A stretch of 64,000 nt of DNA from Blastocatellia bacterium (GTDB lineage: Bacteria; Acidobacteriota; Blastocatellia; UBA7656; JADIYM01): positions 1-64,000 of the forward strand of contig JAJTWZ010000009.1 of the NCBI GenBank assembly GCA_021463145.1, written 5' to 3'. The position numbers were made by a program, and so were the translations under genes. The number at the start of each line of letters is the position of its first letter. Within the stretch, counting starts at the first letter, position 1. The notes below the pieces were generated by a model, which saw only the letters and a program-made list of their open reading frames with translations, searched no databases and was not told the origin of the DNA. Of the stretch, positions 25,007-33,933 are shown piece by piece.

Positions 25007-25693
25007 CTAAAGTCGGACTGCCTGCGAGAGGATCGCCGTCCGGGCACTTGCTTCCAGACGCGCGAGATTCTCGACAGTTTCATCAACCGTGCGGGCAAAC
25101 AGATAGATTCCGTGCCGATAGACTGTGAAGGCGAGGCCGTGTCGCTCGAGCTCGTCGGCGCGTTGCAAGAACTTGTCGAGCAGCTGCGGAATCAGGAAAT
25201 TAGTGTTCACCGCGTAGACGTCGGGCCTCTGGACAATCCCAGACGGCACCCTGGTGTTAGACGCGTTTCGACGTGCCGCTTCCTTGACTTCGGCATCCTC
25301 GCAATAGAGGCACGGTACCTCGCCAAGTGTATCCGACCCGTTGGTTACCGACGGCACAGGTGCGTTTAACGCCGCAAACACCAATGTGTAGGGTGAATGC
25401 GTATGCAATACAGCCCGCGCCTTTGGAAAGGACGAATAGATGCTCAGATGGATGGGCGCGCCAGATGCTGCAAGGGCAGAACCCGCCTCGATGAGCGTCC
25501 CGTCAAGACCGACCACAGTGAAATCCTCAGGACCAATGTTCCACCGGCGAAATGCAGATGCTGTTACCGTCATGAGAACCCTGTCGTCGTCACATCGAAG
25601 GCTCAGGGCGCCACCACCGGCATCAATAAAGTGGTCTCGCTTGAGGTCCTCAAGTACATCGAGGAGTTGCTTGCGTTCACTCTCGAATAGCAT
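25007..25693 (-). CDS. Class II aldolase/adducin-like protein
   Basis: ATG at 25693 has GGGAG six bases before it. The 228-residue protein follows the L-fuculose-phosphate aldolase family: a GGG-x-x-S-L-R phosphate-loop-like start, the zinc pair H97-T-H99 in AVLHTHSPY, and a late third His in YRHGIYLFARTVDE. In the family a Glu in P-S-S-E precedes the zinc pair; here the equivalent reads A-S-G-A-P, so the usual catalytic acid is not where expected. It may be an isomerase, dehydratase or altered aldolase. It is the first gene of the operon ending in murA. Confidence 0.7.
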   Translation of the reverse strand: MLFESERKQLLDVLEDLKRDHFIDAGGGALSLRCDDDRVLMTVTASAFRRWNIGPEDFTVVGLDGTLIEAGSALAASGAPIHLSIYSSFPKARAVLHTHSPYTLVFAALNAPVPSVTNGSDTLGEVPCLYCEDAEVKEAARRNASNTRVPSGIVQRPDVYAVNTNFLIPQLLDKFLQRADELERHGLAFTVYRHGIYLFARTVDETVENLARLEASARTAILSQAVRL

Positions 25694-25753
25694 GTGGTTC
25701 TCCCTTGATACTCGATCGCACGATGCGTGCCATTCCAACCCAGTTGCACGTTC

Positions 25754-26761
25754 TCACGGTCTGTCACTCGAGCGACGCTGGTGCCACGCGACCGGCCTCG
25801 ACTCTGACGGAGTCGCCAGCCGCCACAGTTCTTGATTGAACACGAAGACCGAGCCTCCCGGTTCGACTACCGACGGACTTCCCCGAAATAGCTCCCAAAC
25901 GACAGTCGACTCGCTCGCGGCAACCTCGATGTCATAGGCATGTGCAATCTGCAAGATGAAGTCTGCACCTGCGGCGCCTTGTGCGACATTGCAGTGAACA
26001 AATGCAATGCGCGGTCTGCTCTCGCCTCGGTAGGTCGCGACGAGCTCATAAAGCGGCTCGCGAACACCGAACGTACCATCTGGTGCGTTGCCGAGGCCCG
26101 GTCGCGCGGGACTTCCGTGTCCGAGTATGCATACCTCGGCGATAGTTCCGCTGAACTGCCGCTCCCGAAGAAAGGCTTCAAGTAGCGACGCAGCCTTGTC
26201 GGGGCTCCTAGCATTGACTCTCAACGCATAGGCTTCTGCACGACTCGCCTCACGATAGAACTCCTGAGCGCCGAGGCGCATGTACATGAAGTTTCCCTGC
26301 GACGTGTCATAGACTGCGATGGCCAATGGTTCGTTCCGTAGAGTTCCGTCTCCATTGACATACACTCCCGGAAGCTCGTCGACCGTCTCAAAGCTGAGTC
26401 CACAAAGCACGAGTGTTCTCAGCGAGCGCGGCCCGAAGTAGGGCACCAACCCGCAGATCAAAAGTAAAATACAGACGATGGCCGCGAAGCGACCGATATC
26501 AGCTAGGACGGTCGTTGAGGCAATCCTGAAGCGCGAAAGTGAGTAGAGGCTCAGAGCCAGCGAGACGAAGACTCCAACTACGAGTGCCGTCGAGGTAGCA
26601 GAGCTAGGGTCAGGGATCAACGCCTTTGGAAGTGCTCGTAACTCGAGAAGACCAGCGCTCACGAGCAGGAGGACGATCCAAGCACATGCAAGCCACTGCT
26701 GGTGTGAGCGGATAAGGTGCAAGGTTCGATTCATCAGGTATGTCGCCATATTCACGGACAC
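25754..26761 (-). CDS. Membrane protein with a caspase-like (DUF4347-type) C-terminal domain
   Basis: The protein is 335 residues. Three hydrophobic segments occur at about 25-40, 58-75 and 92-108. The following domain has I-L-G-H215-G-S-P and, 42 residues later, A-F-V-H-C257-N-V-A-Q-G-A-A-G-A-D-F, then VAASES. A His in a GHG loop followed by a Cys at a strand end, then G-x-D-F and V-A-A-S, is the arrangement of caspase-fold peptidases and of DUF4347 domains. It is probably an inner-membrane protease or sensor. It lies 97 bases beyond the HD-GYP gene on the same strand and may share the pilus transcript. No clear ribosome binding site was seen. Confidence 0.55.
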   Translation of the reverse strand: MSVNMATYLMNRTLHLIRSHQQWLACAWIVLLLVSAGLLELRALPKALIPDPSSATSTALVVGVFVSLALSLYSLSRFRIASTTVLADIGRFAAIVCILLLICGLVPYFGPRSLRTLVLCGLSFETVDELPGVYVNGDGTLRNEPLAIAVYDTSQGNFMYMRLGAQEFYREASRAEAYALRVNARSPDKAASLLEAFLRERQFSGTIAEVCILGHGSPARPGLGNAPDGTFGVREPLYELVATYRGESRPRIAFVHCNVAQGAAGADFILQIAHAYDIEVAASESTVVWELFRGSPSVVEPGGSVFVFNQELWRLATPSESRPVAWHQRRSSDRP

Positions 26762-26858
26762 GTGCTACCGGAGCCCACCTTTCAATAATCGTACCCTTCA
26801 CGCGCTCGGGGACAGAACCGACATTGGTCACTGCTGGTATGAATACCAGTCGAATCCG

Positions 26859-27485
26859 CTAATTGAGGACCGACGCGGCCGCCACTGGCAGGTCGAGCGT
26901 ATCTGCCGTTTGAACGAGGAGACGGACCATCTCGGGATCCAGATGGCCGGATGCGGCGGCACCCTCCGCCAGAATAAGTGTATCGGAATGCGAGTGACCG
27001 CGCCGATTCGTCCGGTTCTCGCGGTACGCGACGTAGAAGTCCGCGACGGCGACGAGTCGCGCCAGCATCGGAATCCGATTGCCGGCGAGACCATCAGGAT
27101 AGCCTGTTCCATCCATTCGCTCGTGATGGTGGCGTGCGATCGGCGCAACCGACTCGAAGGCCGAGCCGACGAGCAACCGCTCGCCGAGCGCGGGATGCTG
27201 ACGCATCACCTGACGCTCGGACGACGTCAGCGCGCCTGGCTTGAAGTGGATCTTCCTCGTGACGAAGATCTTGCCGATGTCGTGGAAGTAGCCTCCGAGC
27301 CACGCCTTGTGGCAGTCCGATTCGGAGAGCGCGGCGCCGACGGCGAGCATCTCCGCGAGGCTTGCAACGGATTCTGAATGGTCGTGTAGCGAATAGCTCT
27401 CACAGCGGCAGTCGTCGAGCAGCTCGCCGAGCCGCTCGATGTAACTTGCAGCTTCCGGGGTTGATTGGGGTCGGTGCATCAGCAT
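26859..27485 (-). CDS. HD-GYP domain protein (cyclic-di-GMP phosphodiesterase type)
   Basis: This 208-residue stand-alone HD-GYP domain starts behind GGAG. The metal motif H68-D69 sits in GYFHDIGK, followed by K-P-G-x-L-T-x-x-E, H-P-A-L-G-E, H-H-H-E-R-M-D-G-T-G-Y-P, and D-x2-V-A-Y in the last helix, so the family's residues are intact. It would hydrolyse c-di-GMP in the cytoplasm. There is no receiver or sensor domain. It starts 10 bases after the primase stop at the end of the pilus operon, and c-di-GMP is a well-known regulator of type IV pili. Confidence 0.88.
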   Translation of the reverse strand: MLMHRPQSTPEAASYIERLGELLDDCRCESYSLHDHSESVASLAEMLAVGAALSESDCHKAWLGGYFHDIGKIFVTRKIHFKPGALTSSERQVMRQHPALGERLLVGSAFESVAPIARHHHERMDGTGYPDGLAGNRIPMLARLVAVADFYVAYRENRTNRRGHSHSDTLILAEGAAASGHLDPEMVRLLVQTADTLDLPVAAASVLN

Positions 27486-27495
27486 CGGGGATCTC

Positions 27496-29703
27496 CTACA
27501 TCGAGATCGCCGGTGCTGGCTCCGGCGACAAACTCTGTTGCGGAACCCGATGTTTGGGTTCCCGGACGGAAAGCGACTGCCGATCTCGCTCGATTGCGGC
27601 GGCGATCAAGTGGACGGGATCGTCTCCGAGGTGGGAGGCCCAGAACCTGGCATCCTCGTTTGATCGGAGTCGTTCGAGAACCGATCGGGCCTCAAGAGCG
27701 ATGTCGGCCTGGTGATCTCGCGAGGCAGATCGGTACGACGCTTCGTACCAACGTCGGACTCCGGCGATCTGTTCGTCACGGGTTGACGTCGCGAGGCCGC
27801 GTTCGCCGGCTCTCCCGACCTCGCGAAAGGAAGTGAGCGCGTCGCGAACCTCCGGGTCGCGCTCTCGGGCCTGCCGGATGACGTCCGCCGCGCGGGCCGT
27901 TTTCCATCCGAGAAAGGCGCCGGCCATAGACTGGCGCTCGACGTAGCGCGCGACGGCGGCTTCGATCTCAGCGATTCGCGGCCGTTCACGGTCGCTTGCG
28001 CCGGCTCGCGCGTCGTTGAAGTAGCGCACAAGCTCGTTTCGCACCCGCTCACGAATTGCCTTCGCCGCAACTTGCTGCTTCGGCGTTCCCTCGAGTTCTA
28101 CCTCGCGTTTCCGATTGCCGACACTTGAGGGAAGGGCGAGAAGCTTGCGGGCAATTTCCGGCTCCTCGGACGAGACGATCGCAAGCATGGTCCTCGCGTC
28201 ACACCCACGGTTGTCGATCCACCAGGAGGCGTTCTTCTGAAGCGACAACCAGTCACGCACCGCGCCGCGGACCTTGAGGAGCTTCGCCCTTTCGTCGGGC
28301 GCGACCGCGTCGAACGACGCGTTGAATTCTTCGTCGATCGAGCGGAGCAGCTCGGCGCGAACGGCTTTCCCCCATCCGACCGCTTTCGGTGTACCGCGCA
28401 GCTCCGGGAAACGATGCTCGTCGACCTTGTCGGTCGCAGGCGTCGGTGCGGCCGCAGGCTGCTCGTGAATGTCGAGAAACTCCCGCACTCGATCCCGGAC
28501 CACTTCGCGTCCGCGAGCGACCGCTTCGTGCCCCGTTTCCCGCAGCCGCATTGCAATCGCCGTGACACGTTCACCGAGCTTTGGCCCCCGGCGCTCGACG
28601 ATCGACGTCCGCCATCCGAACCGCCGGTCCGGAACCATCGCCTCCGCGTCATCGTCAGGGACAGAACGTCCCGACAGAGTCGGCGGAGCAACGGCCGGGA
28701 CCAGCGTCCTGACAGCCGGCGCCGTCTCCGGGAGTTGCGTGGCCGGCACTTGCGCGACTGACGGTTCGGCTTCACGACGGGCGTCTTCTCGGCTCGAGAG
28801 AACCGCACGCCACGCCACATCGAACTCGGTCTCAGGGGCGGCGTGAAGCGCCTGCGGATCCTTGATGCCTTCGGGCATCCGGATAAGCGACACGCGACCC
28901 GTGAAACCGATCTCCGCAAGGCGCTCCGGAACCGAACGCGCGAATGTCTCTCCCCCTCTATCCGGTTCAACTGACACGGCAACTTCCCGGAAGCCGGTCA
29001 GATGATCCTTCGAGAGACTTCGCGCGCTCGAGGCTCCAGGCAGGCCGAGCGCCGGTACGCGGTGGTACCAGAGCGCCCAGGCGTCGGTCTCACCCTCGAC
29101 GAGGGCGAGTATCTTCGGTTCATCGGCGGCTCCCCACGAACACATTTCCTCGAGCTTCCAGAGTCCATACACGGCAAGCGGTTTCCCCGTCTCCCACCAG
29201 GAACCGTCCTTTGCCGCAAGCGCTGTCCGGCGCTTCGTGCCGAGCAGCTCGCCGCCCGCGTCGACGTAGGGAATCTCGATACCGCGACGCCCGTCCGTCA
29301 CGCCAAGAGATCCGAGGAAATCGACGGGAATCTGCTTTGCCGCCGCGAGCTCGACGAGTGTTGCGTTGCGCGACGGTGAGCGCGCTCGGTTGCGATCGGG
29401 CTTTGCTTCCAGCGGTGGGGTCGTCGCTGCAGCCGCCGACGGCTCACGTCGCACGTACGGTGCGCCATCGGACCTGGCCGGGAACAGGTCGCGCATTTCG
29501 AGGCCGGCCGCGGCGACGACGTCGCCGTTCTTGCAGCCCGTGAAGCACTTGAGCAGAACCTTGCCGTCGTGAGCTTCGGTGACCGAAAGGCTCGCCTTAC
29601 GATCGTCGTGCGACGGGCACCGGGCCATCCAGTGGCCCTCCTTCGTTCGGCGCACCCCCGAAAGTGCCCCGAGAACCCGTTCGATCGGCGGAAGTTCCGT
29701 CAT
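27496..29703 (-). CDS. CHC2 zinc-finger/TOPRIM primase of plasmid type
   Basis: ATG at 29703 overlaps the upstream stop (ATGA) and has GGAGG, giving 735 residues. The N-terminal zinc finger is C29-P-S-H32 and C53-x3-C57 (CPSHDDRK, then CFTGC). A TOPRIM domain follows at about 195-285, with the acidic LVEGETDAW and a later VEPDRGG. The long C-terminal half is helical and unassigned. Lacking the RNA-polymerase domain of DnaG, it resembles primases of plasmids and phages that prime transferred or replicating single strands. It is embedded in a type IV pilus operon between a propeller lipoprotein and HD-GYP, which is unusual. Confidence 0.8.
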   Translation of the reverse strand: MTELPPIERVLGALSGVRRTKEGHWMARCPSHDDRKASLSVTEAHDGKVLLKCFTGCKNGDVVAAAGLEMRDLFPARSDGAPYVRREPSAAAATTPPLEAKPDRNRARSPSRNATLVELAAAKQIPVDFLGSLGVTDGRRGIEIPYVDAGGELLGTKRRTALAAKDGSWWETGKPLAVYGLWKLEEMCSWGAADEPKILALVEGETDAWALWYHRVPALGLPGASSARSLSKDHLTGFREVAVSVEPDRGGETFARSVPERLAEIGFTGRVSLIRMPEGIKDPQALHAAPETEFDVAWRAVLSSREDARREAEPSVAQVPATQLPETAPAVRTLVPAVAPPTLSGRSVPDDDAEAMVPDRRFGWRTSIVERRGPKLGERVTAIAMRLRETGHEAVARGREVVRDRVREFLDIHEQPAAAPTPATDKVDEHRFPELRGTPKAVGWGKAVRAELLRSIDEEFNASFDAVAPDERAKLLKVRGAVRDWLSLQKNASWWIDNRGCDARTMLAIVSSEEPEIARKLLALPSSVGNRKREVELEGTPKQQVAAKAIRERVRNELVRYFNDARAGASDRERPRIAEIEAAVARYVERQSMAGAFLGWKTARAADVIRQARERDPEVRDALTSFREVGRAGERGLATSTRDEQIAGVRRWYEASYRSASRDHQADIALEARSVLERLRSNEDARFWASHLGDDPVHLIAAAIERDRQSLSVREPKHRVPQQSLSPEPAPAISM

Positions 29704-30842
29704 CGCCCGGCCTCCGGCGACACGTAGACGGCGTCGCCAAGTACGATCCACGCCCGACTGCCGCGCACGTGCACCTGGCGACCCGAGGCCCCGGCCGGAA
29801 GATCGACTCTCGAGAACGTCGATCCGCCGTCAAGCGATTCGAGCACCGCTCCACCAGCTCCGACCGCCCAAACTAACTCGCCCGATGTCGCAATGTCGTA
29901 AATCTCCGAGCGAACCGGCAACTCGACCGTGGCCCAGCTGCGGCCGCGATCGCGCGAGATGGCGCCGCGTCCGCGGCTTCCAAGCACGACGATCGCGCCA
30001 GATTCGGTGATGCTCATCGCCGAAACATCGCGCGCGATCGCGGCCGGAACCGAGCCAGATACCTGCCACGAACGAAGGCCGTCGGTCGAATGCGCGAGCG
30101 TGCCGTCCGAAAGCACAAGATACCCTTCCGAGTCCGACACGCTGGAGACGGCAGCGATCCGGGGGCCATCGGGCTCCCCGCGCCACCTGGGCTCCCAGGT
30201 TCGTCCGTCGTCGGTCGAACCGTAGATTGTGGCGCGTCCGTACACTTGGCCGACCAGAACCGGCTCAGCCGAAAGCGCAGCCCGTCTTGGCCCGTCGTAA
30301 CCGAGCCCGTCGACGCTTCCGCCCTTCGACAGATAGATGGTCCGCGACGGAGTTCCGTAGACGCTCGCGAGCGGAACGGTTGAGACGGCCGTCGAGTAGG
30401 TCCCGAGATGAAAGAGGAGGGCGTTTGGGCCTACGAGAGCTACCGACGCCACGGGAGGCGACTCTTCGAGCGGACCGTGGGCGTACCACGGCTTGTCGAT
30501 GCCGTCGCGATTGACGTAGGGAGACCCACCCGAGTTCGAGTACCGAGCCTCGAATGCCGGGATCGGAGTTACCGACCAGGATTGGCCGTCGTCACTCGAA
30601 CGGGCAATCGACTCAGCCGAGACCGCTACGAGCTCGCCCGACGGCAGCGAGGCCAGCCCGCACCCACTGCCGAGCACGGCCGGCAACGGCACCCGGCGCC
30701 AGGCGCCGGCCGGTGCCGTGGCCGACGCTTCGAGCAACGTCGACGCCCCGGCCGGCCGCTCGATCGCGCTTCCGCCACAGGCCGCACACGTTGCCGCAAC
30801 TCCTACGGCAATCATTGCGACGAGTAGTCGAGCCGGCTTCAC
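29700..30842 (-). CDS. BNR/YCF48-like propeller lipoprotein of the pilus operon
   Basis: The 380-residue product starts at GTG (30840-30842 on the complement) with AAGGGAG upstream. The signal sequence ends A-A-T-C-A-A-C-G-G-S, with Cys22 the likely lipidated residue. At least four Asp-box motifs follow: SSDDGQSW, STDDGRTW, SRDRGRSW and SLDGGSTF. Overlaps or near-overlaps with PilC (6 bases apart) and with the primase (ATGA) show that it belongs to this operon. It is similar in plan to the protein at 837-1925. A periplasmic scaffold or tip-associated role is inferred. Confidence 0.75.
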   Translation of the reverse strand: MKPARLLVAMIAVGVAATCAACGGSAIERPAGASTLLEASATAPAGAWRRVPLPAVLGSGCGLASLPSGELVAVSAESIARSSDDGQSWSVTPIPAFEARYSNSGGSPYVNRDGIDKPWYAHGPLEESPPVASVALVGPNALLFHLGTYSTAVSTVPLASVYGTPSRTIYLSKGGSVDGLGYDGPRRAALSAEPVLVGQVYGRATIYGSTDDGRTWEPRWRGEPDGPRIAAVSSVSDSEGYLVLSDGTLAHSTDGLRSWQVSGSVPAAIARDVSAMSITESGAIVVLGSRGRGAISRDRGRSWATVELPVRSEIYDIATSGELVWAVGAGGAVLESLDGGSTFSRVDLPAGASGRQVHVRGSRAWIVLGDAVYVSPEAGR

Positions 30843-30847
30843 GACAA

Positions 30848-32005
30848 TCAGGCTCCCTTGTGGGGCGTAAACGCCTCGACCAGCTTGAACATCGGCAGGT
30901 AGAGGGCGATGACGACGAGCGCCACGTAAGCACCAACCAGCAGGATCATCCCGTAATAGAGATACTGCTCGAAGCGCTTCCGAAGCTCTTCGGCCTGCTC
31001 GAGGTAGAGATCGGCGAGCTCGCCGAGCATCGACTCGAGCTGGCCCGTCTTTTCGCCAGTCCGCACAAACGAACGGGCGTTTGGCGGAAACACGTCGGGT
31101 TGCCCGTCGAAGGCCTCGGCGATCGTCCCGCCCTGTTCGACAATGGGCGCGGCGCGTCCGATCGCCCGGCCGATGACCCGGTTCGAGCACACACGCGCGG
31201 CGGTTTCGATCGACTCGATGAGCGGCAGTCCAACGCCGATCGAGGCCGCAAGCGACGCGAAAGCGGATGCGAGCGCTTCGCGCCGCTCGATGTCCCGCCA
31301 CTTCGGCAACCACAGCAGAAAGCGGTCGACGCGTTCGCGGAAAGCAGGCTTTCGCGATGCCATGCCGAATCCGACCGCCGAGGCCAGAAGCACACTCCAG
31401 AACACGAGATGCGCCGGGAAGGACCGCGTCGCATCGCTGACGAGGAGCACCAGGCGCGTTGCAAAAGGCAGGCTTTCTCGCGACCCGAAGACCGGCTCGA
31501 GCTGCGGGATGAGCACCATTCCGAGAATGAGCGTCACGACGACTGAAAGCACAACGACGAGCGCCGGCAGGATCAGAAGCGTCATGAAACGACTCTGGAG
31601 CGCGGCCTTCTGCCGGTACATGCGCTTGAGCGCCGGCAGCTCGCGGTCGACAAGGGTGCCCTGCCGCTCACCCGCCCGGATGAATTCGACGACGGGACCG
31701 TCGACCGTCTCACGGTGAGGTTCGAGGGCGTCGGCCATCGACGCGCCCTGTCGGACGCGCCATGCCGCATCGCGCAGCGCATCGGCGAGCCTCGCCGTGT
31801 CGGGCTCAACCTGGGCGGCGACCTCCTCGAGAGCATCCGCCACGCCTATGCCGACCTTGAGCTGTGCCCGCAAGTTGAGCACGAAATCGACGATGTGCCG
31901 GGGTTTGACCGACGATCGCCCTCGCTTGGCGCCCTTCGGAGCCGGAGCGGGAATTGGCGGAACCGGTCGACGTGGCCGGACGGGCTCTCTTCGCGGGGCC
32001 GTCAC
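30848..32005 (-). CDS. PilC/GspF-like inner-membrane platform protein
   Basis: The 385-residue protein has a basic Pro-rich N-terminus and then two copies of the T2SSF domain. The first cytoplasmic helical domain is at about 40-140, TM segments follow near 145-170 and 210-230, the second domain (EALASAFASLAASIGVGLPL, then FVRTGEKTGQLESML) is at about 250-350, and the last TM runs near 355-378. This is the standard PilC/GspF layout and length. It anchors the extension ATPase and the PilMNO ring. Start and stop overlap or abut the neighbours, consistent with coupled translation. Confidence 0.88.
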   Translation of the reverse strand: MTAPRREPVRPRRPVPPIPAPAPKGAKRGRSSVKPRHIVDFVLNLRAQLKVGIGVADALEEVAAQVEPDTARLADALRDAAWRVRQGASMADALEPHRETVDGPVVEFIRAGERQGTLVDRELPALKRMYRQKAALQSRFMTLLILPALVVVLSVVVTLILGMVLIPQLEPVFGSRESLPFATRLVLLVSDATRSFPAHLVFWSVLLASAVGFGMASRKPAFRERVDRFLLWLPKWRDIERREALASAFASLAASIGVGLPLIESIETAARVCSNRVIGRAIGRAAPIVEQGGTIAEAFDGQPDVFPPNARSFVRTGEKTGQLESMLGELADLYLEQAEELRKRFEQYLYYGMILLVGAYVALVVIALYLPMFKLVEAFTPHKGA

Positions 32006-33933
32006 AGTTCACCTCCCGTTGCCGCCTTCTCGATGAGCCGAAGACTTGATGGCTGGGGGGGCTGGCCGCGCATCTCGCGCCACAGTCCGACAATGTGCGC
32101 CGGCGGCATCTTCTCGGCCGCGAGCGCCGAGAACGGAATGCGCCCGCGGCAAACCTCCTCGAGAATCGCGAACCACATCGGCGTCATTCCGGCGCGCACC
32201 GCCTGGATCGCTACCAGATTGTCCCGCTCCTGGTCAGACGCACGCCTGAGCACATCGGCCAGGGCGTCCGTCATCGGGATCGTCTCCCACACGGACACGT
32301 ACCCGTGCCGCCCCGTTTCGTCGCACAGCTCGCAGTCGGTCCCCCGACCACGCCGGAGTCGGACGGCCCCGAGCTCCTGTTCGTAGAGACCGGCCCGCAG
32401 CAGATCCTCTCGGGAGACGGTCTCCGGTTCGGCGCACGCCGGACAGACGGCGTCGATGAGCCGTGTCCCGATGACAATCTGGATCTGTTGCGCGAGCTTG
32501 ACGTGTGAAATGCCGAGTCCGGCAAGGCGCTGAAAGCCCTCGACGGCCGAATGCGCGTGCAGCGTCGTGAGAACCTGGACGCCGCCTTCGCAGGCCTCGA
32601 AGATGTCGCGCGCAAGCTCCTGTTCCTTGCACTCTCCGACAAAGACCTTGAAGACGGTGCTCTGAAGCAGGCCGCGAAGTCGTTCGATCGCCGTGGGCCC
32701 AGCCTGACCGGTCGGGTCGAAGTGGTACTGCTGGATGTGGTCGTTGGCGATCTCAATCGGATCCTCGATCGACACCGTCGTCGATCCGTCGACGAACTCC
32801 TCGGTCAGGACCGAATGCGCGAGCGTCGACTTGCCCTGGCTCGGGGGCGCAACGATGAGCACGAGTCCGCGGCCGCCTGCGATCACCGACAGCAGCTGCG
32901 CCCGTGTGAACTCGTCGCGAACGATGTCGCCAAACCGGTAGCTGCGGGCGGACTGGTTGTGCACACGAAGCGTGATCGTCTCCGCGCCGAGCGGCGTCGG
33001 CATCGTGGTGACACGACAGGAAATCTGCACGGGACCGTACGGACCCGAGACCTCGCGCACGAGTCGGCCTTTCTGGATGCTGCGCGTATCGAGAAGGTCG
33101 AGATGCGGTTCGCACAGCTGCTTGACGACGCGCGCGATGAGCGCCGCGGCGTGCGGCGGAAGCTCCCGACCGATCGGATCACGCATCGGGATGCGCCGGC
33201 CGACGCGGACGCGCACGCCCGTTCGGGCTGCAATGAACTTGATGTCGCCGAGATCCTCGCGGGCCACAAGCTCGATGAGACCAAGGACGAACTGCCGTAT
33301 CGACGAATCGGTATCGGACGCCGCAAGCGCGGCAGCTCGAGGTGCGTCGCCGAGTTCTCGGGCGGCGCTATGGGAAAGCGCGACGAGCTCGTCGGTCGCG
33401 CGAGGATAGAACCGGGCGATGAGGCGACGAAGTTCGTCAAGACCGCACCCGTCCACGTATTCGACCCGGAGCGCTCGCCCAGCGCGCTGCGCGAGCGCTC
33501 GTTCGATCGCAAGCGCCCGCTCCCCGGTCGGTTTGAGCGCTGTCGCGACACGCACGACGCCGGCATCCTCATCGAGCTCGAAGGGGACGATGGACTGGGC
33601 AGCCGCAAACGATCCGTCGACGAGATCCAGAACCTCGCGCGGAGGCCTGGACGTCAGCGCCGCCGGCAGTCCGCCTGCCGACTTCTTCACCGGCACCGGA
33701 AGGTTCCGGAAGAGCCGTGGCTCGGCTTCGGCCAAAGGCGGCACCGGCGTACCGTCCAGATGTTCCCGAAGCAGCTGTTCGTGCATGGCCGCCGTCTGCG
33801 CGCGCCTTCGCGCGGCCGTCTGTTCTCGGATGAGATCCTTCGAGGGCCCGCCACGGCCGCCGCCGCTTCGTTCGGGCTTCGGCTTCGTGAACGTCCCGCT
33901 CGATTTGAGCTTGTCGTACAGGCGTCGAATCAT
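32002..33933 (-). CDS. PilB/GspE-like extension ATPase with variant motifs
   Basis: The 643-residue protein has an MshEN-like N-terminal domain (QSIVPFELDEDAGVVRVA), an N2 domain, and the RecA core. The P-loop reads A-P-P-S-Q-G-K-S-T, lacking the first glycine of the usual GPTGSGKT. The Asp box is SIEDP. Walker B reads V-F-V-G-E-C-K-E in place of ILVGEIRD. The zinc-binding tetracysteine (CPAC, then CELC about 40 residues later) is present. These changes are conservative enough for ATP hydrolysis but mark a divergent branch. It overlaps PilO and PilC by 4 bases each. No PilT retraction ATPase is encoded in the window. Confidence 0.87.
   Translation of the reverse strand: MIRRLYDKLKSSGTFTKPKPERSGGGRGGPSKDLIREQTAARRRAQTAAMHEQLLREHLDGTPVPPLAEAEPRLFRNLPVPVKKSAGGLPAALTSRPPREVLDLVDGSFAAAQSIVPFELDEDAGVVRVATALKPTGERALAIERALAQRAGRALRVEYVDGCGLDELRRLIARFYPRATDELVALSHSAARELGDAPRAAALAASDTDSSIRQFVLGLIELVAREDLGDIKFIAARTGVRVRVGRRIPMRDPIGRELPPHAAALIARVVKQLCEPHLDLLDTRSIQKGRLVREVSGPYGPVQISCRVTTMPTPLGAETITLRVHNQSARSYRFGDIVRDEFTRAQLLSVIAGGRGLVLIVAPPSQGKSTLAHSVLTEEFVDGSTTVSIEDPIEIANDHIQQYHFDPTGQAGPTAIERLRGLLQSTVFKVFVGECKEQELARDIFEACEGGVQVLTTLHAHSAVEGFQRLAGLGISHVKLAQQIQIVIGTRLIDAVCPACAEPETVSREDLLRAGLYEQELGAVRLRRGRGTDCELCDETGRHGYVSVWETIPMTDALADVLRRASDQERDNLVAIQAVRAGMTPMWFAILEEVCRGRIPFSALAAEKMPPAHIVGLWREMRGQPPQPSSLRLIEKAATGGEL

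Noticed and set aside
28944-29543. Long plus-strand frames opposite the primase and Pil genes
   Set aside because: They mirror the codon pattern of the minus-strand genes (Arg/Ser-rich), as expected of antisense shadows in GC-rich DNA.
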